Source: Saccharopolyspora rosea
GTDB lineage: Bacteria; Actinomycetota; Actinomycetes; Mycobacteriales; Pseudonocardiaceae
Direction of reading: 5' to 3'
NCBI RefSeq assembly: GCF_025643595.1
Contig: NZ_CP102826.1
Coordinates: forward strand, 992,001-1,056,000
Length of the DNA: 64,000 bases
The translations under genes were made by a program, and so were the position numbers. Shown here piece by piece: positions 1-8,185 of the stretch (positions within the stretch are counted from its first letter, which is position 1; the number at the start of each line of letters is the position of its first letter). Under the pieces are notes generated by a model, which had not been told where the DNA came from, searched no databases, and saw only the letters and a program-made list of their open reading frames with translations.

Positions 1-1281
1 GATGAGCTCGTTGGCGACGAAGCCGACGACCAGCAGCGCGATCATGATGTAGAAGGACACCGAGTACAGGTCGGAGCCCGACTTGCCCGCGCTCTTCCCG
101 GCGTCGGCGAGGGCGTCCACGATCAGCGGCCCGAGGACGCCCGCCACCGACCAGGCGGTGAGCAGGCGACCGTGGATGGCGCCGACCTCGTAGGTGCCGA
201 ACAGGTCCTTGAGGTAGGCGGGCATGGTGGAGAACCCGCCGCCGTAGAAGGACAGGATCAGCATGCCGCAGGCGATGAACAGCGGGACGCTGGAGGTGCC
301 CAGCAGCATCAGGCCCACGTAGAGCAGCGCGCCGCCACCGAGGTAGAGGCGGTAGATGTTCTTGCGCCCCACCGCGTCGGAGGCCGAGGACCAGACGAAG
401 CGGCCCAGCATGTTGGTCAGCGACAGCATGGACACGAAGGCCGCGGCCAACCCCGCCGACACCGGCGTCGAGGTGCCGGAGAAGAAGTCCTTGATCATCG
501 GCGCGGCCTTCTCCAGGATGCCGATGCCCGCCGTGACGTTGAGGCACAGCGCCGCCCACAGCAGCCAGAACTGCGGGGTGCGCAGGGCGTTGCGGGCCGA
601 GACGCGCGGTCCGGCCGCCTTCGCGGTCTGCTCGGGCGGGTTCCAGCCCTTCGGGCGCCAGCCCTCCGGGGGCACCCGGACCAGGAACACGCCGATGCTC
701 ATGACCACGGCGTAGACGATGCCGTGCACCAGGAACGTGGCGGCGATCCCACCGGAGGTCTTGCCGAACCCGTTGAGCATCGCGGTCGACCACGGGGAGG
801 CGATGAGCGCGCCGCCGCCGAAGCCCATGATCGCGATGCCGGTCGCCATCCCGGGGCGGTCGGGGAACCACTTCATCAGCGTCGACACCGGCGAGATGTA
901 GCCGATGCCGAGACCGATCCCGCCGATGACGCCGTAACCCAGCACCACCAGCCAGTACTGGGACGCCGCCATCCCCGCCGCGGAGACGAGGAAGCCCGCG
1001 GCGAAGCAGATCGTGGACACCAGCATCGCCCAGCGCGGTCCGCGCCGTTCCACCAGCGTGCCGCCGAACGCGGCGGACAGCCCGAGCACCAGGATCCCGA
1101 TCTGGAACGGCAGAGCGCTGCCCGACCCGCTGATGCCCAGGCTGTTCTCCAGCGGGGTTTTGAAGACGCTCCACGCGTACACCTGCCCGATCGACAGGTG
1201 AACGGCCAATGCCGCGGGGGGAACGAGCCAACGATTCCAGCTCGGCGGTGCGACAATTGGGTAGCGGTCGAGTAACTTCAA
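1..1281 (-). CDS. OFA-family MFS transporter (oxalate/formate antiporter-like), 3' end cut by window
   Basis: Translating the complementary strand gives 427 uninterrupted codons running off the left edge, so the C-terminus is missing. The start is a TTG at 1281 with an AGGAGG about 9 nt upstream; the reading begins MKLLDRYPIVAPPSWNRW. The protein is almost entirely hydrophobic helices with a central hydrophilic loop (WRPKGWNPPEQ) and the mid-protein MFS signature GRFVWSSASDAVGRK. Length and the N-terminal pattern (HLSIGQVYAWSVF) are typical of the OFA branch of the major facilitator superfamily, which exchanges small carboxylates. The substrate cannot be read from sequence. It is transcribed away from the acetate-type symporter pair next door, so a role in organic-acid transport is plausible but inferred. 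No other frame here has actinomycete-like coding character. Confidence 0.85.
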   Translation of the reverse strand, partial: MKLLDRYPIVAPPSWNRWLVPPAALAVHLSIGQVYAWSVFKTPLENSLGISGSGSALPFQIGILVLGLSAAFGGTLVERRGPRWAMLVSTICFAAGFLVSAAGMAASQYWLVVLGYGVIGGIGLGIGYISPVSTLMKWFPDRPGMATGIAIMGFGGGALIASPWSTAMLNGFGKTSGGIAATFLVHGIVYAVVMSIGVFLVRVPPEGWRPKGWNPPEQTAKAAGPRVSARNALRTPQFWLLWAALCLNVTAGIGILEKAAPMIKDFFSGTSTPVSAGLAAAFVSMLSLTNMLGRFVWSSASDAVGRKNIYRLYLGGGALLYVGLMLLGTSSVPLFIACGMLILSFYGGGFSTMPAYLKDLFGTYEVGAIHGRLLTAWSVAGVLGPLIVDALADAGKSAGKSGSDLYSVSFYIMIALLVVGFVANELI

Positions 1282-1652
1282 CGACTCCGACCTCCTGCTC
1301 TGCGGATTGTGGCGGCGCTGATTGCCTGGGAAATCCGGGGGGATCTTACAACCGGCGATGCCGCTGTCCAGACCTCGAACGCGACGGCCGGTGTAACGCC
1401 GGTCGACGGAAGCGCGACATCTCCAATAACGGAGGACAATGGGCGTCGATCACCCATGCAGCCGAGTCGATTTGCCCGAATTTACTCGGCGGTCGCAGAA
1501 TGGTGACATCGCAGTGACGTGGATTACTCCGTTCGGTTCAACGCGCTGCTGCGCGCGATCCAACGACCGTACCCCCTGTACGTCCGCAATTTGGGCGGAT
1601 TAGCCTGCGCCATCAGGGGATTCCTCGGCACAGTTGGCCCAGGGAGGCTGCT
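1282..1652. other. Divergent intergenic region, no gene seen
   Basis: This 371-nt stretch separates the leftward MFS gene from the rightward DUF485 gene and should hold both promoters. It is slightly less GC-rich than its surroundings. Short frames exist but have no credible Shine-Dalgarno sequence or family resemblance. I could not place a -10/-35 pair with confidence. Confidence 0.5.
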
Positions 1653-2072
1653 ATGAGCACAACCACCTCGTCGAGCGTGCATCGTCGTAGGTGGGAACAC
1701 GAACCCGCGGGCGGCGTCGCGCAATTCGGCAACGCCGGCCAGCGGGCTCTGCGGAGGACGGCCGAGCGGCCTGATTTCGACGCCATTCGGCGCAGTGCCG
1801 ACTTCGCCGACCTGCGACGGCGGGTGCGGCTGTTCATCTTCCCGGCGGGGGCACTCTTCTTGTTCTGGTACGTCGGCTATGTACTGCTCGCCGCATATGC
1901 CCCCGCATTCATGAGTCAGAAGTTGTGGGGAGCGGTCAACGTCGGACTGGTGCTCGGACTCCTCCAATTCGTTTCGACCGGCGCGCTGACGCTGCTTTAC
2001 GTCCGCTACGCGCGGCGCACCATCGACCCGCGCGTCGACCGGATCCGTGAGCAGGCGGGAGTCGACAACTGA
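1653..2072 (+). CDS. DUF485 family membrane protein
   Basis: A 139-aa protein with a polar N-terminus of about 60 residues and two transmembrane helices, roughly residues 66-88 and 97-120, joined by a short loop. The segment FADLRRRVRLFIFPAGALF followed by a helix and a second helix ending LLYVRYARRTIDP is the DUF485 (YjcH-type) pattern. These proteins are encoded just upstream of ActP-type acetate symporters and are thought to be accessory to them; their exact role is unknown. Here the stop codon overlaps the next start (TGATG), so the two genes are translationally coupled. The ATG is preceded by GGGAGG. Confidence 0.88.
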   Translation: MSTTTSSSVHRRRWEHEPAGGVAQFGNAGQRALRRTAERPDFDAIRRSADFADLRRRVRLFIFPAGALFLFWYVGYVLLAAYAPAFMSQKLWGAVNVGLVLGLLQFVSTGALTLLYVRYARRTIDPRVDRIREQAGVDN

Positions 2073-3670
2073 TGGCACTGAGCATGGGCGCCACCGGGGA
2101 CCCGAAGGTCACGGTGAGCATTTTCGCGGTTTTCGTCGTCGCCACCCTCCTCATCGTCTACCGGGTGAGCAACCGGCGGGCCAGCGCGGCGGACTACTAC
2201 GCGGCGGGGAGCAACTTCACCGGCCGGCAGAACGGCATCGCACTGGCCGGGGACTGGCTGTCCGCGGCGAGTTTCCTCGGCATCACCGGCGCGATCGCGG
2301 TGCACGGCTACGACGGATTCCTGTACTCGGTCGGATTCCTGGTGGCGTGGCTGGTCGAGCTGCTGTTCATCGCCGAATTCGTCCGCAACACCGGCCGGTT
2401 CACCATCGGCGACGTGCTCGCCTACCGGATGCGCCCCAAACCGGTGCGGGCGGCCGCGTCCACCGCGACGCTGGTGATCTCGTACTTCTACATGGTCGCG
2501 CAGATGGCCGGTGCCGGTGGACTGGTGGCGCTGCTGCTGGACGTGCGCAGTCCGACCGGGCAGGCGCTGGTCATCGCGGGCGTCGGGCTCATCATGATCT
2601 TCTACGTGCTGCTCGGCGGCATGAAGGGCACCACGTGGGTGCAGATCATCAAGGCCACCGCGCTGCTGATCTGCGTGGTCCTGGTGACGATGTTCCTCAC
2701 CGGCAAGTTCCTGTACAGCTTCTCGTCGCTGCTGGAGAGCGCGGCCGCCCACAGCCCGCTGGGCGGGCGGCTGCTCAACCCGGGTGCGCAGTACGGCAAG
2801 AGCGCCACCACCAAACTGGACTTCGTGTCGCTGTCGCTGGCGATCGTGTTCGGCATCGCCTGCCTGCCGCACGTCGTGATGCGCTTCTACACGGTGCCCA
2901 ACGCCCGGGAAGCCCGCCGGTCCGTCGTCTGGATCACCTGGGCGATGATCGTGTTCTACCTGGCCACGCTGATCATGGGCTACGGCGCGACCGCGCTGGT
3001 GGGCTCGGACGTGATCAGCAGCGCGCCGGGCGGGGAGAACTCGGCGGCACCGCTGCTGGCGTTCCGCATCGGCGGCACGGTCCTGCTCGGTCTGGTGGCC
3101 GCGGTCGCGTTCGCCACGATCCTGGCCGTGGTGGCCGGGCTGACGCTGACCGCCGCGACGTCGTTCGCGCACGACGTCTACGCCACCGTGATCAAGCGCG
3201 GCCAGGCCGAGGTGGAGACGGAGATCAAGGTCGCGCGCATCACCGCCGTGGCCGTCGGGGTGCTCTCGATCGCCGGTGGTGTGCTGGCCATCGACCAGAA
3301 CGCGGCGTTCATGGTCTCGCTGGCGCTGGCCCTGTCGGCGTCGTCGAACCTGCCGACGCTGCTGTACACGCTGTTCTGGAAGCGGTTCAACACCAGGGGA
3401 ACGCTGTGGTCCATCTACACCGGACTCGTCTCCTGCCTGCTGCTGATCCTGTTCTCCCCGGTGGTCTCCGGTGATCCGGCCGCGATGTTCCCCGACGTCG
3501 ACTTCGCCCTGTTCCCGCTGAAGAACCCGGGCATCGTGTCGATCCCGCTGTCGTTCCTGGCCGGGGCCATCGGCACGTTCCTCGGCGAGCAGGAGGCGCC
3601 CGAAAAGCAGGTCGAGATGGAGGTGCGTTCGCTCACCGGCATCGGTTCGGGGCTGAGCCGGCACCGCTGA
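2072..3670 (+). CDS. actP: Sodium:solute symporter, cation/acetate symporter (ActP-like)
   Basis: 532 aa with about 13 hydrophobic helices. The N-terminal region has the solute:sodium symporter family pattern: SADYYAAGSNFTGRQNGIA, then GDWLSAASFLGITG, with GGMKGTTWVQIIKA in the middle. Together with the upstream DUF485 partner this is the arrangement of ActP acetate/glycolate symporters, which use a cation gradient to import short-chain monocarboxylates. The start overlaps the DUF485 stop by one base, so coupled expression is expected. No terminator hairpin is obvious in the 186 nt that follow. The family assignment is firm; acetate as substrate is inferred from the gene pair. Confidence 0.9.
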   Translation: MALSMGATGDPKVTVSIFAVFVVATLLIVYRVSNRRASAADYYAAGSNFTGRQNGIALAGDWLSAASFLGITGAIAVHGYDGFLYSVGFLVAWLVELLFIAEFVRNTGRFTIGDVLAYRMRPKPVRAAASTATLVISYFYMVAQMAGAGGLVALLLDVRSPTGQALVIAGVGLIMIFYVLLGGMKGTTWVQIIKATALLICVVLVTMFLTGKFLYSFSSLLESAAAHSPLGGRLLNPGAQYGKSATTKLDFVSLSLAIVFGIACLPHVVMRFYTVPNAREARRSVVWITWAMIVFYLATLIMGYGATALVGSDVISSAPGGENSAAPLLAFRIGGTVLLGLVAAVAFATILAVVAGLTLTAATSFAHDVYATVIKRGQAEVETEIKVARITAVAVGVLSIAGGVLAIDQNAAFMVSLALALSASSNLPTLLYTLFWKRFNTRGTLWSIYTGLVSCLLLILFSPVVSGDPAAMFPDVDFALFPLKNPGIVSIPLSFLAGAIGTFLGEQEAPEKQVEMEVRSLTGIGSGLSRHR

Positions 3671-3856
3671 CCGGCGGTCGTCGGGCGGTCCGCGCGGCGC
3701 GGCGAGCACGGCCGCGTTCCGGCGCTCCGGCTCGTTTCAGTACGTTCACGGACGTGTTCGCCGCACCGCTGCCGGGACCCCGCGGGTCCCGCGGACCACT
3801 GCCCGCCCACGACGGGGTGCCGCACGCCGCGCGCCCCCGGCCGCTCCGGCACGCCG

Positions 3857-4474
3857 ATGTCTGACGTCCTCGCGTGGCTGGGCCTGCTGCCGCCGAGCAT
3901 GCTGCTGCTCGTCGGCGGGCTGCTCATCGCCGCGGAGGCCGGGCTGCTCGTCGGTGTGGTGCTGCCGGGTGCGAGCGCGGTGCTCTCGCTGGGCGCGGCG
4001 GCGCGTCTCGGCGCGGTGCCCTGGGCCGCCGCGGCGGCGGTCGCGGCGGCGGGGGCGGTCTGCGGCACCCAGCTGGCGTTCCACCGGGGCAGGCGGGTCG
4101 GCCTGCCGGACCTGCGGCTGCTGCGGGAACCGCGCCGCCGCGCGGAGAAGCTGATGCGGATGGCCGGACCACCGGCGCTGTGCGCGGGGCAGTGGCTGGT
4201 CGGCGCGAGAACCCTCGTGCCCCGCCTGGCGGGCAGTTCGGGGCTGGCCTACCGGCGGTTCGCCGCGGCCAGCGTTCCCGCGGCAGCGGTCTGGGCGGTC
4301 ACGATGGTCGAGCTCGGGTACGCCTCGGCCGACGCGTACGTGCGGCTGGCCCGGTGGATGGGCATCGGCGCGGTGCTGGCACTGCTCGTCGTGGCCGTCG
4401 CGGCGTGGCTGTTCGGCAGGATCTCCCGCGCCCGGCGCGCGACGGCGCCGCGCCGTTCGTCCACAGTGGAGTGA
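3857..4474 (+). CDS. DedA / VTT-domain family membrane protein
   Basis: 205 aa. The sequence opens with a hydrophobic helix (LLPPSMLLLVGGLLIAAEA) followed by the GLLVGVVLPGASAVLSLGA stretch typical of DedA/SNARE-associated proteins, where the prolines and glycines sit in a re-entrant loop. An alanine-rich helix follows, then a basic cytoplasmic loop, then the ARTLVPRLAGSSGLAYRRF segment equivalent to the second DedA signature, and a C-terminal helix ending in a basic tail. DedA proteins are lipid scramblases or flippases; the substrate here is unknown. It is convergent with the PPOX-fold gene: the two stop codons abut at 4474/4475 with no terminator between them. Confidence 0.75.
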   Translation: MSDVLAWLGLLPPSMLLLVGGLLIAAEAGLLVGVVLPGASAVLSLGAAARLGAVPWAAAAAVAAAGAVCGTQLAFHRGRRVGLPDLRLLREPRRRAEKLMRMAGPPALCAGQWLVGARTLVPRLAGSSGLAYRRFAAASVPAAAVWAVTMVELGYASADAYVRLARWMGIGAVLALLVVAVAAWLFGRISRARRATAPRRSSTVE

Positions 4475-4891
4475 TCAGACGTCGACCGCGCGCCCGTCCG
4501 GCATCGCGGGGTCGATGTGCCAGCTGATGATCCGGTTCGGGTGGACGCGGATGATGTCGCGGCCCGCCATCCCGGGCGCACCGGGCGGATCGTCGACGAC
4601 GAGGGCCTCCGCGCGACCGCGGATCTCCACGCCGCGCCCCATGCCGGGTTTGACCGCGTCCGGCCCGTCCGGCGTCAGGTCGTCCACGACGAAGCTCACC
4701 CGGGGATCGGCGAGCACGTTGCGGTAGCGCTGGGTGGACGCCACGTGGGGTCCGCCGAGATCGATCGTCCCGTCCTCGTTGAGCCGGAAACCGAGCGGAC
4801 GCACCTGCGGCGTTCCGTCCGGACCGATCGTGGCCAGCCGCCCCAGCAGCTGTCCCTGGAGATAACCGCGCTCCGCCTCGGTGAACACCAC
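4475..4891 (-). CDS. PPOX-class flavin-dependent oxidoreductase (pyridoxamine 5'-phosphate oxidase-like / F420-dependent family)
   Basis: 138 aa, the usual length for single split-barrel proteins. I chose the GTG at 4891 because an AGGAG lies 7 nt upstream; longer in-frame extensions lack a ribosome site. The sequence FTEAERGYLQGQLLGRLAT then GTPQVRPLGF and YRNVLADPRVSFVVDD matches the actinobacterial PPOX family, whose members bind FMN or F420. The C-terminal RVHPNRIISWHID is also typical. Substrate unknown. It stands alone, with the DedA-like gene tail-to-tail. Confidence 0.82.
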   Translation of the reverse strand: MVFTEAERGYLQGQLLGRLATIGPDGTPQVRPLGFRLNEDGTIDLGGPHVASTQRYRNVLADPRVSFVVDDLTPDGPDAVKPGMGRGVEIRGRAEALVVDDPPGAPGMAGRDIIRVHPNRIISWHIDPAMPDGRAVDV

Positions 4892-5108
4892 CGGCCGCTC
4901 CTCCCGCTCGACACCGCCGCGGCCGACGTTAGGACCTCGACCGCGATCGAGGTCAAGCCGGCAGGCGAAAAACCCGCCGACCGGGCGGAAGCTGGCCTTC
5001 GAACTCCGGCGGCCGCGCTCCCAGCTGGACCGCTGGTCGGTGAGCAGGTCCGGAAGTGCTGCCAAGGTGAGGAGTGCGCAGGGAGGCAGCCACCGCGCCG
5101 TGGGGGTC

Positions 5109-5129
5109 TACGGGGGTTCGACCCCCGTA
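5109..5129. other. 8-bp hairpin with TTCGA loop, downstream of tRNA-Leu
   Basis: The 8-bp perfect stem TACGGGGG/CCCCCGTA with loop TTCGA looks like an isolated tRNA T-arm. It lies 60 nt beyond the 3' end of the leftward tRNA-Leu, in a 298-nt non-coding stretch (4892-5189). It could be that gene's transcription terminator, although no T-run follows, or a tRNA remnant. Confidence 0.35.
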
Positions 5130-5189
5130 CGGATGTGGCGGGCAACGGCGAAATCGCCCGGAGGTCGATGAGCAGGCTGCGCCGCCTCG

Positions 5190-5263
5190 TGGGGCCGGTG
5201 GGATTCGAACCCACACTGGCTAGGACCTAAACCTAGTGCCTCTGCCAATTGGGCTACGGCCCC
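5190..5263 (-). tRNA. tRNA-Leu (anticodon UAG), short variable loop
   Basis: Cloverleaf on the minus strand: acceptor GGGGCCG pairs with CGGCCCC, the anticodon stem CTAGG/CCTAG encloses loop TTTAGGT (anticodon TAG, codon CUA), the T-arm is GTGGG-TTCGAAT-CCCAC, and the discriminator is A. No CCA is encoded. The D-stem has one C-A mismatch. The variable region is only five bases, whereas leucine tRNAs are normally class II with a long variable arm. The fold is otherwise convincing. Confidence 0.9.
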
Positions 5264-5397
5264 GCCGGGCACAGCCTAGCCGGTGCCCCGGCGCGGCGGG
5301 TACGGGTGTTCGATGTCGCGACACGGCAACCGCCGGTGTGATCACAGGTGGTCGGTGCTCTACCGTGTCACCAGCCAGGTGAAGGTGAGGAGGACAC

Positions 5398-5619
5398 GTG
5401 GCCCGTGATCCCGACGCCATCGAGCGTGAGATCCAGCAGGCGCGCGAGGCGCTGGCCGACACGCTGGACGAGCTGAGCGTCAAGGCGAACCCCAAGCGCT
5501 TCGTCGACTACGGCAAGTCGGCCGTGGAGGAGAAGCTCAACGACCCGCGTGTGCGGTACGCGCTGATCGGGGTCGGCGCGCTGGTGACGCTGGTGGTCGT
5601 GCGCAGGCTGTTCCGCTGA
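5398..5619 (+). CDS. DUF3618 domain-containing small membrane protein
   Basis: 73 aa, starting at a GTG with GAGGAGG a few bases upstream. The N-terminal half is the DUF3618 pattern (RDPDAIEREIQQAREALADT, then LDELSVKANPKRF), an amphipathic helix. The end is a single membrane helix (YALIGVGALVTLVVVRRLF). Such proteins are common in actinomycetes, often beside small membrane stress proteins; function unknown. It stands alone between the tRNA-Leu and the MOSC gene. Confidence 0.85.
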   Translation: MARDPDAIEREIQQAREALADTLDELSVKANPKRFVDYGKSAVEEKLNDPRVRYALIGVGALVTLVVVRRLFR

Positions 5620-5655
5620 TCCGATCCGTGGGTCTCCGGGCCGCGGCCCGGGGGC

Positions 5656-6378
5656 TCACGGGATGGCCACCTCGTCGTCGCGGGCCACGGTGCCCGCGCG
5701 GGTCGTCCGCACGATCACGCCGAACTTGTTGTCGTGCCGTTCGATGAGGTGGGTCTGCAGACCTCGCCAGCGTTCCCGGCCGGTCGCGTCCCAGCTCGGC
5801 ACGGCGCAGCGGATGCACGGCCCGGAGTTCTCCCCGGTCACCTCGAAGGTGACCTCGCCCACTTGGACCGACGCCCCCGGTCCCCACGTCTCCTCGGCGA
5901 ACGCCGGCAGCTCGGCGTCCACGTGCAGGTTGGGCCGGAAGCGGCGCAGGTCCACGTCGGTGCCCAGTTCCTCGGACAGCGCGCGCCGGGACGCCTCGAA
6001 GGTGAGCAGCACCGTCGGTCCGCGGTCCTGCTGGCCGTCGGCGGCGCGCAGGGTCAGCGGGATGCCCAGCGAGTCGGTGAGCGCTGCGGTCAGTTCCGGG
6101 TCGTCCCAGTCCCACTCGTGGTCGTCCGGGGCGCGCAGCCGGGGCGGGCGCGTCGGCTCCGCACCGCGGCCGTAGGCGGCCGACCAGTGCAGCAGGTGCG
6201 GGTTCTGGCGGACCGTGAGCACCTTGCCGGTGCGGTTGGGGCGTTCGTCCACCAGCGCGTACGACCGGTCGCCCGCCATGCCGCGCTCGTCGAAGCGAGC
6301 CGACTCGACCTGCTCGCCCCGCAGCGACTTCACGGGCCAGCGGTGCAGGGCCGCGACCGTTCCGCGCACGGCAACCAC
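5656..6378 (-). CDS. MOSC domain-containing protein (YcbX/mARC-like)
   Basis: 240 aa in two parts: an N-terminal MOSC-associated beta-barrel (VAALHRWPVKSLRGEQVESA, FDERGMAGDRSYALVDE) and a C-terminal MOSC domain carrying the conserved cysteine in GENSGPCIRCAVPSWD. In this family the cysteine coordinates molybdenum cofactor or carries sulfur, and members reduce N-hydroxylated compounds. The substrate is unknown. The first codon is a GTG or ATG-like start near 6378. The gene is not linked to the xanthine dehydrogenase block, although both need molybdenum cofactor. Confidence 0.85.
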   Translation of the reverse strand: MVAVRGTVAALHRWPVKSLRGEQVESARFDERGMAGDRSYALVDERPNRTGKVLTVRQNPHLLHWSAAYGRGAEPTRPPRLRAPDDHEWDWDDPELTAALTDSLGIPLTLRAADGQQDRGPTVLLTFEASRRALSEELGTDVDLRRFRPNLHVDAELPAFAEETWGPGASVQVGEVTFEVTGENSGPCIRCAVPSWDATGRERWRGLQTHLIERHDNKFGVIVRTTRAGTVARDDEVAIP

Positions 6379-6420
6379 CTCCGACGGCTCAGCCTATCGG
6401 GTCAGGTGGTGGTCCGGTGG

Positions 6421-7026
6421 TCAACCGCGGAGGAGAGGGAGCAGCGCCTCCTGCAGGATCCGGTCCACGTACCGGGCGTCCAGCGGGTCGCCGGTGAGCA
6501 TCAACCGGTAGAGCAGTCCCGCCCCGGTGAGTTCGACGACCGTGTCGACGGGTGCGTCGGCGCGGATCTCGCCCCGCTCCACGCCGCGCTCGATGATCCG
6601 CCGCAGCATGTTGCGCTGCGGCAGCAGGAACGACTCGCGGAACGCGGCGGCCAGCTCGGGCTCGTGCGGCAGCTCTCCCACGAGGGCCTGCGCGGCCTTG
6701 CCCACCGGGCCGGTGAGGAACGCGGCGAACGCGCGCAGGAACTCGCCGAGGTCTTCTTCGACCGAGCCGCTGTCCGGCTCCGGGATGCTGCGCTGGACCA
6801 GCTGCGTGCAGGTGTCGATGACCAGGTCGAGCTTGGAGTCCCAGCGGCGGTAGATGGTGGCCTTGCCCGCTCTCGCCTGCGCGGCCACCGCGTCCATGGT
6901 CAACGCGCGGTAGCCGACCTGGGCCAGCACCTCCATCGCGGCGTTGCGCAGCGCGGCGTCGCGGCTGGCGTCGCGCGGCCGTCCCCGCCCGGTGCCGGGG
7001 CGGGGCGGTTCGGCGCCGGTCGCCAC
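6421..7026 (-). CDS. TetR/AcrR family transcriptional regulator
   Basis: 201 aa from the GTG at 7026, which has AGGAGG five bases upstream; an upstream in-frame ATG at 7074 has no such site. The N-terminal helix-turn-helix is clear (RNAAMEVLAQVGYRALTMDA, AQARAGKATIYRRW), followed by a helical ligand-binding domain that resembles the TetR C-terminal family with the EEDLGEFLRAFAAFLTGPVG motif. It probably represses a nearby gene or itself; neither target nor ligand can be read from sequence. Downstream comes the MOSC gene, 42 nt away and on the same strand, so the two may be cotranscribed. Confidence 0.88.
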   Translation of the reverse strand: MATGAEPPRPGTGRGRPRDASRDAALRNAAMEVLAQVGYRALTMDAVAAQARAGKATIYRRWDSKLDLVIDTCTQLVQRSIPEPDSGSVEEDLGEFLRAFAAFLTGPVGKAAQALVGELPHEPELAAAFRESFLLPQRNMLRRIIERGVERGEIRADAPVDTVVELTGAGLLYRLMLTGDPLDARYVDRILQEALLPLLRG

Positions 7027-7118
7027 CGGTTCCTCCTGGTACGTCCTGTTTGTCGGCGCGTTCACGGCAGCCATCCTAAGGTCCGGGTCCGCTCGGTCCA
7101 CTGTGAACGCGCGCGGGG

Positions 7119-7436
7119 TCAACGAGGCAGGCGGCCGGGCATCGGCTGGGCCGACCCGGCGGCGGCCGCCGCGGCCTGGCGGGTCGCCTCGTCGGACAGG
7201 CCGTGCCGGGCCTGCAGGTAGGCGGTGGTGAACGCGAAACCGTCACCGTCGAGCAGGTGGATCACCACCCGCCCGGTCATGCCGGGGGACAACTTCTCGA
7301 TCAGCTGGTCGGCCATGTCCCGTGCCGCGATCAGCCCGGGGGCCTTCGCCGAATGCCGTTGCGAACCGTCGGTGACGGTGATCGACCAGTCGTCGCCGTC
7401 CGGGACGTAGTTCGCGGTGATGTGCCCATTTGCCAT
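7119..7436 (-). CDS. Hypothetical protein, weakly HicB-like
   Basis: 105 aa. The ATG at 7436 is preceded by GGAGGCAGC. The first half, ANGHITANYVPDGDDWSITV followed by APGLIAARDMADQLIEKL, has the beta-beta-alpha look of HicB-type antitoxin partial folds, but I see no HicA toxin or DNA-binding tail, so I do not call a toxin-antitoxin pair. The end is an alanine- and proline-rich tail. It lies between the TetR gene and the purine cluster; function unknown. Confidence 0.6.
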   Translation of the reverse strand: MANGHITANYVPDGDDWSITVTDGSQRHSAKAPGLIAARDMADQLIEKLSPGMTGRVVIHLLDGDGFAFTTAYLQARHGLSDEATRQAAAAAAGSAQPMPGRLPR

Positions 7437-7508
7437 GCTGCCTCCGCCTCCGCTCTGCTCGGGCGTTGGTGTGCGGCGCCGCGGTCGCGCCACGTGTGGC
7501 AGTCGACT

Positions 7509-8087
7509 TTACGGCCCGGCGCGCCGGAGGTCAGCGGGGCGGTCCACATCGAAGCCGGTCGAGACGTCGTCACAGGCGACCAGGATCACGTCGCGGTCGC
7601 GGAGGTAACCGCGGGCACCGGCGTCGCCGGTCGCCGCCGCGCGGACTCCGGACCAGTGGTCGCGGCCCAGCAGCACGGGGTGGCTCCGGCCGCCGCCGTG
7701 CGACGCGGCGGCCAGCGCGTCCGGGGCGGCCAGCTCGGCGACGCGGCGGACCGCCTCCGCGCCGATCCCGGGCATGTCCACCGGCAGGACCAGCGCGGCG
7801 TCGACGTCGGTGGCGGCGAGCGCGGCGAGCGCGACGCGCAGTGACGAGCCCATCCCGGTGGGCCATTCCGGGTTGTCCACAACGGACGCGCCGGTCAGCG
7901 CGGCGCGCTCGCGCACCCGGTCCGCAGCGGCGCCGAGGACCACGACGACGGGGGAGCAGCCGCCCTCGGCGAGCACCCGCGCGGCCCGGTCCACCAGCAG
8001 CTCGCCGCCGTAGTCGACCAGCGCCTTCGGCATGCCGAAGCGGCGGCCCGCCCCGGCCGCCAGCACCACGCCCGCGACACCGGTCAC
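7509..8087 (-). CDS. mocA: MobA-like NTP transferase, molybdenum cofactor cytidylyltransferase (MocA type)
   Basis: 192 aa from the GTG at 8087 (GGGAGG five bases before it). The nucleotide-binding signature VVLAAGAGRRFGMPKAL is at the N-terminus, followed by VVVVLGAAADRV and the acidic LVLPVDMPGI motif that binds the metal-nucleotide. MocA proteins attach CMP to molybdopterin for xanthine dehydrogenases, matching the XDH genes upstream. A longer reading could start at a GTG overlapping the stop of XdhC (GTGA, near 8186), which would couple translation; the internal site looks stronger. It is the last gene of the minus-strand purine block. Confidence 0.82.
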   Translation of the reverse strand: MTGVAGVVLAAGAGRRFGMPKALVDYGGELLVDRAARVLAEGGCSPVVVVLGAAADRVRERAALTGASVVDNPEWPTGMGSSLRVALAALAATDVDAALVLPVDMPGIGAEAVRRVAELAAPDALAAASHGGGRSHPVLLGRDHWSGVRAAATGDAGARGYLRDRDVILVACDDVSTGFDVDRPADLRRAGP

Positions 8088-8185
8088 CGCGACCTCCCGT
8101 CCGTCGTCGCCCTCGGTGGAGCGCCCGTCCCGACCCGCAGCCAGTTTCGCGCGGGAGCGCTCGCTGCCCAACGGGGAGGTGCCGG

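Noticed and set aside
7119-7436. Toxin-antitoxin pair involving the HicB-like small protein
   Set aside because: No HicA-like partner and no DNA-binding tail are visible in the flanks.
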